Shown here one piece after another: positions 1 to 10,168 of a stretch of DNA of 64,000 nucleotides. Origin of the DNA: Amycolatopsis xylanica (lineage in GTDB: Bacteria; Actinomycetota; Actinomycetes; Mycobacteriales; Pseudonocardiaceae); assembly GCF_900107045.1 (NCBI RefSeq), contig NZ_FNON01000003.1, positions 186,001 to 250,000 of the forward strand. The letters run 5' to 3'. The stretch's first letter is position 1. Every line of letters starts with the position of its first letter. A program made the translations under genes and the position numbers. The notes under the pieces were generated by a model. The model was not told the origin of the DNA. It did no database searches and saw nothing but the letters and a program-made list of their open reading frames with translations.

Positions 1-2
1 TG

Positions 3-590
3 GCGTTGTTCTGGGGTCATCGCGAAGCGGCGGAGAAGCTCGCCGCACGGAGTCTCGCGCCAGGCAATCTCCGGGTCGCGGCGGGGCTCGGGCGGCTCGA
101 TCTGCTCGACGCCGGTGGTGAGCATCGGCAGTTTTACCGGCCGCACAGCGGTTTCCCGCGCTGGAAGCCGACGGACGACCCCAGCGAAGTCCTCAACGAG
201 GCCCTCACCTGGGCGGCCCGCAACGACCGACCGGAAGCGCTGGAGGCGCTCGTCGCCCGAGGCGCCGATCTCGAAGCCGACGTCTATCGCGGCACGCCGC
301 TGCTCTGGGCCGCCGCGCAGGGCAAGACCGCCGCGGTCCGCGCGCTGCTCGAACTCGGCGCGAATGTCAACGCCCAGGCCACTTTCGGCGGCCCCGGGCA
401 TGGCAAGGACGTCACCGCGCTGCACCTGGCCGCGCAGAACAACGCGCTCGACGTCCTCGACGTACTGCTCGACGCCGGGGCGGACCCGACGATCCGTGAC
501 GGCCTTTTCGACAGCACGCCCGCGGGCTGGGCCGAGCACTGCGGCAGCCCCGAAGCGCTGGAAAAGCTCGTGAGTGTTGCGGCCGGTTAG
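3..590 (+). CDS. Ankyrin-repeat protein, 5' end outside window
   Basis: The reading frame is open from the first bases, so the gene probably starts upstream; the first possible in-window start is TTG at 6. About 195 residues are visible. Ankyrin-type repeats are clear: an A-A-R-N..EALEALVARGADL unit near residue 70, GTPLLWAAAQGKTAAVRALLELGANVN near 95, and ALHLAAQNNALDVLDVLLDAGADP near 140. The family mediates protein-protein contacts; no catalytic domain or membrane segment is visible. The last seven codons and the TAG stop lie inside the left arm of a family-A intergenic palindrome (567-598), so the C-terminus (VSVAAG) is repeat-encoded. The partner of this protein is unknown. Confidence 0.85.
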   Translation, partial: ALFWGHREAAEKLAARSLAPGNLRVAAGLGRLDLLDAGGEHRQFYRPHSGFPRWKPTDDPSEVLNEALTWAARNDRPEALEALVARGADLEADVYRGTPLLWAAAQGKTAAVRALLELGANVNAQATFGGPGHGKDVTALHLAAQNNALDVLDVLLDAGADPTIRDGLFDSTPAGWAEHCGSPEALEKLVSVAAG

Positions 591-938
591 AACCGGCCGG
601 TTTTTGGCGATCTACGCCTGGCCTGGGCTTGGCTGGTCGGTATGAACGGGGCTTGTGTCACGCTCAGCGGAACGACAGTGACTTATGTGTGGTGGTGCGT
701 GGGAAACGAGGCGTTCAACGCTTCGTTTCCCACACCCCGGGCCCCGGTCTGGGTGACACGGGCGGCCCTTGTCACCCAGAGTGTTGCAAGGGCGGCCCTT
801 GTCACGTGTCCAGGGTGGACGAGTCCGAGCGAGTGGAAGAATTTCTGCATCTAACGGAGCAAACCTTCCACTCGCGCCGAGACTCGCGTGGTAAGTAGCC
901 GGGTACCGGTCCGCTAGAACCGGCCGCAACACTCACGA
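567..938. repeat. Family-A palindrome split by a ~317-bp composite insert
   Basis: 567-598 is a left arm plus core of the family-A palindrome (GTGAGTGTTGCGGCCGGTT, then AGAACCGGCC). The matching right arm (AGAACCGGCC then GCAACACTCACGA) lies at 916-938. AGAACCGGCC is present on both sides of 599-915, like a 10-bp target duplication. The intervening DNA carries its own hairpins: a GGGAAACGA...TCGTTTCCC stem near 701-732, GGGTGACA/TGTCACCC at 751-777, a family-D unit at 783-805, and CGAGTGGAAG/CTTCCACTCG at 830-874. No credible gene is seen inside it. It resembles nested MITE-like palindromes. Confidence 0.7.
783..805. repeat. Family-D palindromic repeat, copy 1
   Basis: A 23-bp unit with the core CAAGGGCGGCCCTTG flanked by GTT and TCAC. 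It is exactly the reverse complement of the unit at 32802-32824, about 32 kb away, so it is a dispersed intergenic repeat and not a chance hairpin. Confidence 0.8.
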
Positions 939-1059
939 CCCCGATCTCGCATGGCCGGACCGTGGGCGAGGTCTCGCGCAAAGGCTCGCCCGAGTCTGAT
1001 CACGCGGCGTGCCTCAAGGTCGCCATCTCATCGAACCCTGCCCAAGGAACTAGACAAGC
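939..1059. other. Intergenic DNA, no gene seen
   Basis: Between the split family-A element and the inverted repeat ahead of the SnoaL gene. Together with 591-938 it forms a 530-bp stretch without a supported gene; the open frames here lack codon bias and overlap the repeats. Confidence 0.6.
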
Positions 1060-1103
1060 GGAGTCGTGAGTCCGTATCGTCGGGGATACGGACTACGGAC
1101 TCC
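1060..1103. promoter_or_regulatory. Inverted repeat upstream of the double-SnoaL gene
   Basis: Left arm 1060-1078 (GGAGTCGTGAGTCCGTATC) and right arm 1085-1103 pair with few mismatches around GTCGGG. The repeat ends 17 nt before the ATG at 1121 and just before the GGGAGG ribosome binding site. It could be a repressor operator or a leader hairpin; no regulator gene sits beside it. Confidence 0.55.
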
Positions 1104-1120
1104 GTTTACTGGGAGGATTC

Positions 1121-2002
1121 ATGCCAACACCACGCGAAGTGTTCGACAAGCTGTCCGAGGGCGTCACGAGCGGCGACTGGAGCGAACTTTCCGCGCTCTA
1201 CGCCGAGGACACGGTCGTCGAACACCCGCAGCGCCCGCCCGCGCCGACCAGGGTCGTCGGCAGGGCGACCGTGCACGAGCAGTTCACGAGGGGGCTCGTG
1301 TCGCAGCTCCGGTTGCGGCGCAAGAACGTGCTGATCCACGAGACCACCGATCCCGAGCTGATCGTGGCCGAGTACGACTACTCCGGCGAGGCGCTGGCCA
1401 CCGGGAAGACCTTTGAGGCAGCCAATATCCAGGTGCTGCGCGTCCGCGACGGGCTCATCCAGTGGTCGCGGGACTACCACGACTACCTGCGTATCGCCGC
1501 CGCCCGCGACGGGCTCGAAGAACTCGCGGACGGGGCCGAAAAGGCCGAGATCACCGTCGAGCCGCTGCCGGAACGCCCGGTCAGCACGGCCGATCCGAAG
1601 AGCCCGCGCGGTGTGTTCGAGCGGCTCGTCTACGGCGTCTCAGACGGGAAATGGGATGAGCTGGCGGATCTCTACGCCGAGGAAACCCACGTCACGCACC
1701 CGTTCTTGCCTGGCGCTCCGGCGCTGAAGTCGCGGCAGGATCTGCGCGAGCACTTCGCTCAGGTTTCCCGGAGCGCGACCAAGATTCAGGCACGTGACCT
1801 GGTCATCTACCAGTCGACGGATCCGGAGGTGGTCATCGGCGAGTTCGTCTACCAGGGTGAATCGGTGCGGCCGTACCGGGTTTCGAACATCTTCGTCATG
1901 CGCGTGCGCGACGGGCTGATCGTCGAATCCCGTGACTATGGGGATTACGTGGCGCTCGCCGCGGCGGGCGGCTGGCTGCGTGACCTGATCAAGCGGCTCT
2001 AG
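1121..2002 (+). CDS. Tandem SnoaL-like (NTF2-fold) protein
   Basis: The 293-residue product is two NTF2-like/SnoaL domains in a row: residues about 3-130 (REVFDKLSEGVTSGDW..LYAEDTVVEHP) and 160-285 (RGVFERLVYGVSDGKWDELADLYAEETHVTHP). Both keep the signature of a helical start, an Asp/Glu-rich strand and a late RDGLI..SRDY..Y motif. Such folds act as ketosteroid-isomerase-like enzymes or small-ligand binders; the substrate cannot be inferred. The ATG at 1121 follows GGGAGG at 5-nt spacing. The stop overlaps the convergent DUF397 stop by 4 nt. An inverted repeat upstream suggests specific regulation. Confidence 0.85.
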   Translation: MPTPREVFDKLSEGVTSGDWSELSALYAEDTVVEHPQRPPAPTRVVGRATVHEQFTRGLVSQLRLRRKNVLIHETTDPELIVAEYDYSGEALATGKTFEAANIQVLRVRDGLIQWSRDYHDYLRIAAARDGLEELADGAEKAEITVEPLPERPVSTADPKSPRGVFERLVYGVSDGKWDELADLYAEETHVTHPFLPGAPALKSRQDLREHFAQVSRSATKIQARDLVIYQSTDPEVVIGEFVYQGESVRPYRVSNIFVMRVRDGLIVESRDYGDYVALAAAGGWLRDLIKRL

Positions 2003-2247
2003 CCGGGAAGGTCGAACTCGCCGTCGCGGACACCCGCGACGAACGCGTCCCATTCGGACTGCGTGAACACCAGGGTGGTGCCGCCGTGGCGCATCGCCCA
2101 GTAGGTGTGGCCGTCGGTGTGCGGGACGGACGCGTACTCGATGCAGTCCTCCGGGGCGAGGCCGTCGGCCTGCGCCCTGATCCACTCCGCGCCGGTCAGA
2201 TCCAGTTCGTGGCGGATGTGGGCCTTGTCGTCGACGGACTCGCTCAT
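1999..2247 (-). CDS. DUF397 domain protein
   Basis: 82 residues. The C-terminal half matches DUF397: DCIEYASV, a short hairpin, then LVFTQSEWDAFVAGVRDGEFDLPG, close to the family's usual T..EW.AF..GV..GEF ending. DUF397 proteins of actinomycetes (e.g. the BldB/WhiJ-associated class) normally sit next to an XRE regulator and act as its small partner. No XRE gene is adjacent here, so this copy is an orphan. The longer polar N-terminus (SESVDDKAHIRHELDLTGAEW) replaces the usual WRKSSYS start. ATG at 2247 is the only reasonable start. Confidence 0.85.
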   Translation of the reverse strand: MSESVDDKAHIRHELDLTGAEWIRAQADGLAPEDCIEYASVPHTDGHTYWAMRHGGTTLVFTQSEWDAFVAGVRDGEFDLPG

Positions 2248-2269
2248 GGTGCTCAGCTTATCCCGACGG

Positions 2270-2321
2270 GATTTAGCGGGCTTTATCCCGGGAAAACACC
2301 CGGGATAAAGCCCGCTAAATC
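2270..2321. terminator. Family-B palindrome, probable ilvBNC terminator
   Basis: Perfect 23-nt arms at 2270-2292 and 2299-2321 around AAAACA. Each arm contains AGCGGGCTTTATCCCGGG, shared with copies at 18490-18536 and 23216-23280. It starts 3 nt beyond the ilvC stop codon. A U-tract is lacking, so the stem itself would act as the barrier. Confidence 0.75.
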
Positions 2322-2323
2322 AC

Positions 2324-3880
<1,557 letters not shown>

Positions 3881-3884
<4 letters not shown>

Positions 3885-5719
3885 TCGCTGACCTCGTCAT
3901 CGTCAAACAGCGGGCGGATGCCGCGCACGGCCATGATCTCGTCGTTGCCGGTCCCGGCGGCGACCATCGGCCACACCTGGGCGTCCTTGCCGACCACGAA
4001 GTCGATCACCACGGGGCGGTCGTTGATCTCCATCGCGCGCTTGATGACCTCGTCGACCTCTTCCTTCGTCTCGCAGCGTAGCCCGGCGCAACCCAGCGCC
4101 TCGGCCAGCAGCGTGAAGTCGGGAATGCGGTGCTTGTGAGTACCGAGATCGGTGTTGGAGTACCGCTCCGAGTAGAAGAGGTTCTGCCACTGGCGCACCA
4201 TGCCCAGGTTGCCGTTGTTGATCACGGCGACCTTGATCGGGGCGCCCTCGATGGCGCAGGTGGCCAGCTCCTGGTTGGTCATCTGGAAGCAGCCGTCGCC
4301 GTCGATGGCCCAGACCTGCTTGTCCGGCATGCCGAACTTGGCGCCCATGGCCGCCGGGACGGCGTAGCCCATGGTGCCGAGGCCGCCGGAGTTGATCCAG
4401 GTGCGCGGGTTCTCGTACTTGATGAACTGGGCGGCCCACATCTGGTGCTGGCCGACGCCTGCCGCGTAGATGGCGTCCGGGCCGACGAGCTGGCCGATGC
4501 GCTCGATGACGTACTGCGGGGAGAGCGTGCCGTCCTCGGGCCACTCGTAGCCCGCCGGGTAGCCCTCGCGCAGGCCGTTGAGCTGGGTCCACCACGCCTC
4601 GATGTCGGGGCGGCCGCTGTGGTCGAACTCGGTGCGCACGGCGGCGGTCAGCTCGGTGATGATCTCCGCGCAGTCGCCGACGATCGGCACATCCGCCTTG
4701 CGGTTCTTGGAGATCTCGGCCGGGTCGATGTCGGCGTGCACGATGGCCGCGTCCGGCGCGAACGAGTCGAGACGGCCGGTGACCCGGTCGTCGAACCGCG
4801 CGCCGAGGGTGATCAGCAGGTCGGAGCGCTGCATCGCGGCGACCGCGGCGACCGTGCCGTGCATGCCCGGCATGCCCAGGTGCTGCCGGTGCGAGTCGGG
4901 GAACCCGCCGCGCGCCATCAGCGTGGTGACCACCGGGATCCCGGTGTACTCGGCCAGCTCCAGCAGCTGCTTCGACGCCTGCGCCTTGATGACGCCGCCG
5001 CCGACGTAGAGCACCGGCCGTTTCGCACCCTGGATCAGGCGGGCGGCCTCGCGGACCTGCTTGCCGTGCGGACGCAGCGTCGGGCGGTATCCCGGCAGGC
5101 GCATCTCCGGCGGCCAGCTGAAGGAGGTCATCTCCTGCAGGACGTCCTTGGGGATGTCGACCAGGACCGGGCCCGGGCGGCCAGTCGACGCCAGGTGGAA
5201 CGCCTCGGCGATGGTGCGCGGGATCTCGGCCGGGTCGGTCACCAGGAAGTTGTGCTTGGTGATCGGCATGGTGATGCCGCAGATGTCGGCTTCCTGGAAC
5301 GCGTCGGTGCCGATCAGCGGGCGGCTCTGCTGCCCGGTGATCGCGACCACCGGCACCGAGTCCATGTTCGCGTCGGCCAGCGGGGTGACCAGGTTGGTGG
5401 CGCCGGGACCCGAGGTCGCCATGCAGACGCCGACCTTGCCGGTGGCCTGCGCGTAGCCGGTCGCGGCGTGGCCGGCGCCCTGCTCGTGGCGGACCAGGAC
5501 GTGGCGGACCTTGGTCGAGTCGAGCAGCGGGTCGTAGGCGGGGAGGATCGTGCCACCCGGAATGCCGAAGACCACCTCGGCGCCGACGGCTTCAAGCGAG
5601 CGCACAAGCGACTGCGCGCCGGTTACCCGGATGGGCGTTCCGGCGGGCGGGGTCGGCTTCGGGCGAGCTGAGCTTGGCGACGGCGGTGAAGCTTCCGATC
5701 GCGATGTGGCGCTTGTCAT
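3881..5719 (-). CDS. ilvB: Acetolactate synthase, catalytic large subunit
   Basis: 612-residue ThDP enzyme joining two pyruvates, or pyruvate and 2-oxobutyrate. N-terminal domain has [11 protein letters not shown] and the catalytic Glu in [16 protein letters not shown]; the centre has the FAD/Rossmann domain ([10 protein letters not shown]); the C-terminal ThDP-binding motif GDGCFQM..ELAT..(A)IKVAVINN is intact. A ~35-residue Ser/Pro-rich N-terminal extension precedes the conserved start, as in other actinobacteria. The first gene of the ilvBNC operon; the mRNA begins at a leader peptide about 170 nt upstream with a terminator between, so control by branched-chain amino acid supply is likely. 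Confidence 0.97.
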
Positions 5720-5778
5720 CGGTTCTGCCCCGGGGGTCTAGGTGTCACTCTTTCGGGTACTTCTCTTGCGTAGGCAAC

Positions 5779-5857
5779 AAAAAACCCTCGCCGACCGTAA
5801 GGTCGCACGAGGGTCGCGCATCGACGCAGCGGAAATGCTTCCTAAGCGTCGATGCGC
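5779..5857 (-). promoter_or_regulatory. ilvBNC attenuator: leader hairpin plus intrinsic terminator
   Basis: Read on the minus strand, a perfect 12-bp hairpin (GCGCATCGACGC, arms 5846-5857 and 5816-5827) is followed by a GC-rich stem (5813-5801 with 5796-5785, loop TTAC) and six U residues at 5784-5779. This is a textbook intrinsic terminator located inside the ilvB leader, before the gene. The stop codon of the leader peptide lies in the loop of the first hairpin. I could not identify by eye a convincing antiterminator pairing. Confidence 0.85.
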
Positions 5858-5889
5858 TGAGGAAGTACGAGGCCGGTCTGCGGTGTCAC
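5842..5889 (-). CDS. ilvB leader peptide (15 aa, GTG start)
   Basis: Translation reads VTPQTGLVLPQRIDA then TAG. A Leu-Val-Leu cluster followed by Ile is what a branched-chain amino acid attenuation peptide needs. There is no Shine-Dalgarno; a TAACGT box ends 7 nt before the GTG, so the transcript probably starts at the G of the start codon (leaderless). Its 3' end reaches into the first attenuator hairpin, so a translating ribosome would control folding. It is too short for ORF callers. Confidence 0.75.
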   Translation of the reverse strand: MTPQTGLVLPQRIDA

Positions 5890-5896
5890 GGACGGA

Positions 5897-5926
5897 ACGT
5901 TAATCGGTCGCCGTCAATAGTGTCAA
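5897..5926 (-). promoter_or_regulatory. ilvB promoter
   Basis: On the minus strand TTGACA (5926-5921), an 18-nt spacer and TAACGT (5902-5897). Consensus -35 and an actinobacterial TAnnnT -10 box place the start at about 5890-5889, the first base of the leader-peptide GTG. Confidence 0.75.
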
Positions 5927-6006
5927 CTCTGCGGGATGGCGATTCCGCATGCTGGACATCCCGACCCGCTTTCCGAACGTCTCACGGACCGGTGCACCAT
6001 CTTCGC

Positions 6007-6423
6007 GTGGCCGAAAAAGACCAGGCAGAGCCCAAAGCCGTGTTCCGGATCCCAGGTATCGCGTACCTGGCGATCGCCCTTCTAGTGGTGTGCGTCATAC
6101 CGCTCGCCTTCGGCGGGATTCCGGGACTGCAAGCGCTGATGCTCGTGCCGGTCGCGCTGATCGTGTTCGTGGCGAGGACCAGGACGACCGCGCACGCGGG
6201 CGGGCTGACCGTGCGCACCGTGTTCGGGCAGCGCGAACTTCCTTGGGAAGCGCTCAAAGGATTGGCGATTTCGAAAAGCGCGCGCGTGAGCGCGGTTCTT
6301 TCCGATGACAGCAAAGTCGGACTTCCGACAGTCCGGACCAGGCATCTTCCGGTGATCGCCGTGGTCAGCGGCGGACGCATGAAAGACCCCTCCGGGCTCA
6401 CGGATACTCCGAACGAGGAGTAA
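6007..6423 (+). CDS. PH-domain membrane protein (Cfp6-like)
   Basis: 138 residues. Two hydrophobic segments (AYLAIALLVVCVIPLAFGG and LQALMLVPVALIVFVA, residues ~16-55) precede a small bacterial PH-like beta domain (GGLTVRTVFGQRELPWEALKGLAI..). This arrangement and the position beside ilvB match low-molecular-weight antigen 6 (Cfp6, Rv3004) of mycobacteria, also divergent from ilvB (from memory). Function of the family is not established; it is probably anchored in the cytoplasmic membrane. GTG at 6007 is chosen because conservation begins at AEKDQ; longer starts would overlap the ilvB promoter. Confidence 0.8.
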   Translation: MAEKDQAEPKAVFRIPGIAYLAIALLVVCVIPLAFGGIPGLQALMLVPVALIVFVARTRTTAHAGGLTVRTVFGQRELPWEALKGLAISKSARVSAVLSDDSKVGLPTVRTRHLPVIAVVSGGRMKDPSGLTDTPNEE

Positions 6424-6459
6424 ATTGGTAGGACCAGTCCGTCGGACCTTGGAGTAGCT

Positions 6460-8304
6460 GTGCCTCAGCTCCGTTCCCGAACCACCACTCACGGCCGCAA
6501 CGCCGCGGGCGCGCGCTCGCTCTGGCGTGCGACCGGCATGACCGACAGCGACTTCGGCAAGCCGATCGTGGCCATCGCCAACTCGTACACCCAGTTCGTG
6601 CCGGGGCACGTGCACCTCAAGGACCTCGGCGAGATCGTGGCCGAGGGCGTGAAGGCCGCGGGCGGCGTCGCGCGCGAGTTCCACACGATCGCCGTCGACG
6701 ACGGCATCGCCATGGGTCACTCCGGGATGCTGTACTCGCTCCCGTCGCGCGAGATCATCGCCGACTCGGTCGAGTACATGGTCAACGCGCACCAGGCCGA
6801 CGCGCTCGTCTGCATCTCCAACTGCGACAAGATCACCCCCGGCATGCTCAACGCCGCGCTGCGGCTGAACATCCCGGTCGTGTTCGTCTCCGGCGGCCCG
6901 ATGGAAGCGGGCAAGGCGGTCGTGGTCGGCGGGGTCGCGCAGGCGCCGACCGACCTCATCACCGCGATCGCGGCCTCGGCCAGCAGCGAGGTCGACGAGG
7001 ACGGGCTGTCCATTGTGGAGCGCTCGGCCTGTCCGACCTGTGGCTCCTGCTCGGGCATGTTCACCGCGAACTCGATGAACTGCCTCACCGAGGCGCTCGG
7101 CCTTTCGTTGCCGGGCAACGGTTCCACGCTGGCGACGCACGCGCTGCGGCGCACGCTGTTCGAAGACGCCGGCCGCACGGTCGTCGAACTGTGCAAGCGC
7201 TGGTACGGCGAGGACGACGAATCCGTGCTGCCGCGCTCGATCGCGAACAAGAAGGCGTTCGAGAACGCGATGGCGCTGGACATGGCCATGGGCGGCTCGA
7301 CCAACACGGTCCTGCACATCCTCGCGGCCGCGCAGGAGGGCGAGATCGACTTCACGATCTCCGACATCGACGCGATCGGCCGCCGCGTGCCGTGCCTGTC
7401 CAAGGTCGCGCCGAACTCCGACTATCACATGGAAGACGTCCACCGGGCCGGCGGCATCCCGGCCATCCTGGGTGAGCTGCACCGCGGCGGGCTGCTGAAC
7501 ACCGACGTCCACTCGGTGCACTCGCCGGACCTCGAGTCCTGGCTGAACGAGTGGGACGTGCGCGGCGGCAAGGCGTCTTCTCGTGCTTTGGAACTCTTCC
7601 ACGCTGCGCCCGGTGGCGTGCGCACCACGCAGGCCTTCTCCACCGACGCGCGCTGGTCCTCTTTGGACACCGACGCCACCGATGGCTGCATCCACGACGT
7701 CGAGCACGCGTACACCGCCGACGGCGGCCTCGCGATCCTGCGCGGCAACCTGGCCGAGAACGGCGCGGTCATCAAGTCCGCCGGTATCGACGAGGACCTG
7801 TGGCACTTCCAGGGCCCGGCACGGGTGCTGGAAAGCCAGGAGGAAGCCGTCTCCGCGATCCTCAAGAAGGAGATCCAGCCCGGTGAGGTGCTGGTGATCC
7901 GCTACGAGGGTCCGGCGGGTGGGCCCGGCATGCAGGAGATGCTGCACCCGACCGCGTTCCTCAAGGGCTCCGGCCTCGGCAAGAAGTGCGCCCTGATCAC
8001 GGACGGCCGCTTCTCCGGCGGCTCGTCGGGCATCTCGGTCGGCCACATCTCCCCCGAGGCGGCCGCCGGCGGTCTCATCGGCCTGGTGGAGAACGGCGAC
8101 CAGATCCTCCTCGACGTCCACGAGCGCCGCCTCGAGCTGCTGGTCGAGCCCGAGATCCTGGCCGAGCGCCGCTCGAAGATGGAGGCCTCGGAGCGCCCAT
8201 GGCAGCCGGTCGACCGGGTCCGCCCGATCACCGCGGCCCTGCGCGCCTACGCCCGCATGGCCACCTCGGCCGACACCGGCGCCGTCCGCGACCCCAGCAA
8301 GTAA
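6460..8304 (+). CDS. ilvD: Dihydroxy-acid dehydratase
   Basis: 614 residues, third enzyme of valine/isoleucine synthesis, dehydrating 2,3-dihydroxy acids to 2-oxo acids with an Fe-S cluster. Cluster-ligand motifs [12 protein letters not shown] (about residue 120) and [18 protein letters not shown] (about 190) are present, as is the C-terminal [13 protein letters not shown]. The closing RPWQP and overall length match the E. coli IlvD subtype. GTG at 6460 is preceded by TTGGAG. It follows the PH-domain gene by 36 nt and may be cotranscribed with it. Together with ilvBNC it leaves only the transaminase step outside the window. Confidence 0.96.
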   Translation: MPQLRSRTTTHGRNAAGARSLWRATGMTDSDFGKPIVAIANSYTQFVPGHVHLKDLGEIVAEGVKAAGGVAREFHTIAVDDGIAMGHSGMLYSLPSREIIADSVEYMVNAHQADALVCISNCDKITPGMLNAALRLNIPVVFVSGGPMEAGKAVVVGGVAQAPTDLITAIAASASSEVDEDGLSIVERSACPTCGSCSGMFTANSMNCLTEALGLSLPGNGSTLATHALRRTLFEDAGRTVVELCKRWYGEDDESVLPRSIANKKAFENAMALDMAMGGSTNTVLHILAAAQEGEIDFTISDIDAIGRRVPCLSKVAPNSDYHMEDVHRAGGIPAILGELHRGGLLNTDVHSVHSPDLESWLNEWDVRGGKASSRALELFHAAPGGVRTTQAFSTDARWSSLDTDATDGCIHDVEHAYTADGGLAILRGNLAENGAVIKSAGIDEDLWHFQGPARVLESQEEAVSAILKKEIQPGEVLVIRYEGPAGGPGMQEMLHPTAFLKGSGLGKKCALITDGRFSGGSSGISVGHISPEAAAGGLIGLVENGDQILLDVHERRLELLVEPEILAERRSKMEASERPWQPVDRVRPITAALRAYARMATSADTGAVRDPSK

Positions 8305-8394
8305 AAAAATCCCAATGTGGCTTTCGTCAGCTTTCGTCTGACGAAAGCCACATTGGCGGCCTGAAAACTGACCAATGCCGCATTGGGATTTTTT
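8303..8394. terminator. Family-C nested palindrome, bidirectional terminator
   Basis: An inner perfect 19-nt hairpin (CCAATGTGGCTTTCGTCAG, 8312-8330 with 8338-8356) lies inside an outer pair AAAAAATCCCAATG (8304-8317) and CATTGGGATTTTTT (8381-8394). T-tracts at both ends suit termination of ilvD and of the convergent DoxX gene. The CTTTCGTCAG core recurs at 27301-27353. Confidence 0.85.
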
Positions 8395-8401
8395 CCCCGG
8401 G

Positions 8402-8971
8402 TCAGCGGCAGAGGACCAGGACTACGACTGAGGCGGCGACCGAGAGGAGCAGGGCGAGCAGGCCGATCGGCATCGGACGCTTGCGCCAGGGGGTGTTGCG
8501 GTCGAGCGAGATGCGGCCCGCGCCCATGCACAGGATCGACAGCGCGACGCCGGCCAGGAGCAGCTCGAACTCGAAGCCCTTGCCCGAGCCCTCGAAGAAG
8601 CCGCCACGGAACTTCACGTAGACGATGTTGATCGCGACGCCGAGCAGCGCGGCCGAGGCGACCGGGGTGAACAGGCCGACGATCAGCAGCAGGCTGCCGC
8701 CGAGCTCGGTCACGCCGGTGATCCACGACAGCAGCGTCGTCTGGGTCGTGTAGCCGAAGCCGGTGAGCACCTTCGCGAAGCCGTCGATGCCGGGCCCGCC
8801 GAACAGGCCGAACAGGTGCTGCAGGCCGTGCGCGCCCATGATGACGCCGAGCAGCAGCCGCAGGACCAGCAGGCCGACGTCCAGCCCGCCGTGCCAGCGG
8901 TCGGGCTCGCGCGCCGGCGCGTCCTCGACCGGGTTGAGCATGCCGCCGGACTCATACGGTTCAGTCGTCAC
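8402..8971 (-). CDS. DoxX family membrane protein
   Basis: 189 residues with four hydrophobic segments (LLVLRLLLGVIMGAHGLQHLF; GGSLLLIVGLFTPVASAALLG; a short third; LLALLLSVAASVVVLVL at the C-terminus). The arginine-bearing first helix and G..HG.QHLFG loop are DoxX hallmarks. In M. tuberculosis the homologue at the same position (Rv3005c) forms a membrane oxidoreductase complex with SodA and SseA (recalled); no such partner is visible here. GTG at 8971 is preferred because TACCCT lies 7 nt upstream (leaderless pattern); a longer frame reaches 9013. Confidence 0.85.
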   Translation of the reverse strand: MTTEPYESGGMLNPVEDAPAREPDRWHGGLDVGLLVLRLLLGVIMGAHGLQHLFGLFGGPGIDGFAKVLTGFGYTTQTTLLSWITGVTELGGSLLLIVGLFTPVASAALLGVAINIVYVKFRGGFFEGSGKGFEFELLLAGVALSILCMGAGRISLDRNTPWRKRPMPIGLLALLLSVAASVVVLVLCR

Positions 8972-9022
8972 GGATCGCAGGGTAGAGGATTCGCCCAGGT
9001 CCGGCCGGGACAACGCGCGGGC

Positions 9023-10024
9023 TCACGGCCGGTAGGTCGACACCAGCTCCGGCCGGTAGTCACCGCTCCGCCGCGGGTAACGCCGGTGCACGATGTGCCC
9101 GGCCGGGCAGGCGTCGTCGGACCGGTCACGCGAGAATTCGGTCCACACCAGCTCGACGTACACGCATCGGGAGTCCCGGTCGAGGTCGGCGACCCAGATC
9201 TCCACCGCGTCGAGGCATTCGCGCAGCCGGACCGAGCCCGCCGCCTGATGGTTCCCGTTGTCGACCAGCGTGGTCCGCTCGGCGCAGTGATCGGGATTGC
9301 GGTCGACCTCGGCGGCCACCGGCCGGGAGGCGAGCACGCGGTAATCGGGATTGTCGTCGGTCGGGGACCACGGCCACGGCAGCACCCCGCCCATGAAGGC
9401 CGCCGCGAGCAGCACCGAGATCGCCGCCGTGACCGCGGCGGCGATCAGCCAGGGTCTGCGCCGGTCGCGACGCGACCGCGGCGAGGCGGCACGAAGCTCG
9501 AGGACGCCGGAGTCACGGGGTTCGGGCACCACGCGACCGTCGAGGATCGCGCGGCGGCCGCGCACGATCACCTGCGCGTCGCCCGCCCGCCGGTCGGCGG
9601 CCTCCGCTTCGGCGACCAGCACCTGAATGCGTTGACTGGCCGCCAACAATGGCACGGTCGCGTCCAGCGTCAATTCCTCGCCGAGGATCTCATGGCACGC
9701 GCGGGCCACCGCGACCACGAGCGGCGTATTGGTGAGACATTCGGTTTTACCGGTGAAAACGCCGCCGATCAGGTCTTTGTCGATCCCGTAATACCACCCG
9801 TTGGCGCGGATGACCTCGTCGATATGCCGCAGCGAACCCGGCTGCCGCCGTTTGACCGCCGATCCGCGCACCGGCGTATAAGTGCCTTCCTGACGCACCC
9901 GCGTCGCGATGGTGCCCAGATAGGACGACATCAGCTTCGCCGCTTTGTCGACCTCCGCCCACCACGGTTCCCTGTACCCGGCCACGGCTTCCTCCCCGAA
10001 GTCACTGGTAGAGCTGTCTTTCAT
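9023..10024 (-). CDS. Single-pass membrane protein of unknown function
   Basis: 333 residues, no family recognised. Residues 1-150 are soluble and include a compact helical stretch around LRHIDEVIRANGWYYGIDKDLIGGVFTG that could be a degenerate helix-turn-helix-like domain. A basic segment (SRRDRRR) precedes one transmembrane helix near 190-212 (PWLIAAAVTAAISVLLAAAF), so the C-terminal ~120 residues should be outside. That part has four cysteines spaced for disulphides (DHCAERT, RECLDAV, SRCVYVE, DACPAGH). Topology suggests a cytoplasmic sensor domain coupled to an extracytoplasmic domain. Not seen in the mycobacterial version of this neighbourhood. Confidence 0.7.
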   Translation of the reverse strand: MKDSSTSDFGEEAVAGYREPWWAEVDKAAKLMSSYLGTIATRVRQEGTYTPVRGSAVKRRQPGSLRHIDEVIRANGWYYGIDKDLIGGVFTGKTECLTNTPLVVAVARACHEILGEELTLDATVPLLAASQRIQVLVAEAEAADRRAGDAQVIVRGRRAILDGRVVPEPRDSGVLELRAASPRSRRDRRRPWLIAAAVTAAISVLLAAAFMGGVLPWPWSPTDDNPDYRVLASRPVAAEVDRNPDHCAERTTLVDNGNHQAAGSVRLRECLDAVEIWVADLDRDSRCVYVELVWTEFSRDRSDDACPAGHIVHRRYPRRSGDYRPELVSTYRP

Positions 10025-10168
10025 AGTGCTGCGCCGCGCCCGGACTGTCCCCGAAAGACACCCTGAAGTGGATCAGGGACACCCAGATGTCGCAGAGCTG
10101 CCGCGCATTGTGCGAAGTTCGGTCCAGCCGGAAATCACCGGCGAAGAAATGAGGGAGGAGAATTCCCC

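Noticed and set aside
951..1416. Overlapping open frames before and into the SnoaL gene
   Set aside because: They run antisense or out of frame to the clear SnoaL coding sequence and have poor third-position bias.
4130..5671. 513-codon plus-strand frame opposite ilvB
   Set aside because: Shadow of the ThDP enzyme; Val/Arg/Asp-rich low-complexity translation.
6082..8121. 679-codon minus-strand frame opposite ilvD
   Set aside because: Shadow; ilvD motifs on the plus strand are complete.
8303..8394. CRISPR-like repeats
   Set aside because: Palindromes are single or nested hairpins without regular spacers; no array of direct repeats exists in the window.
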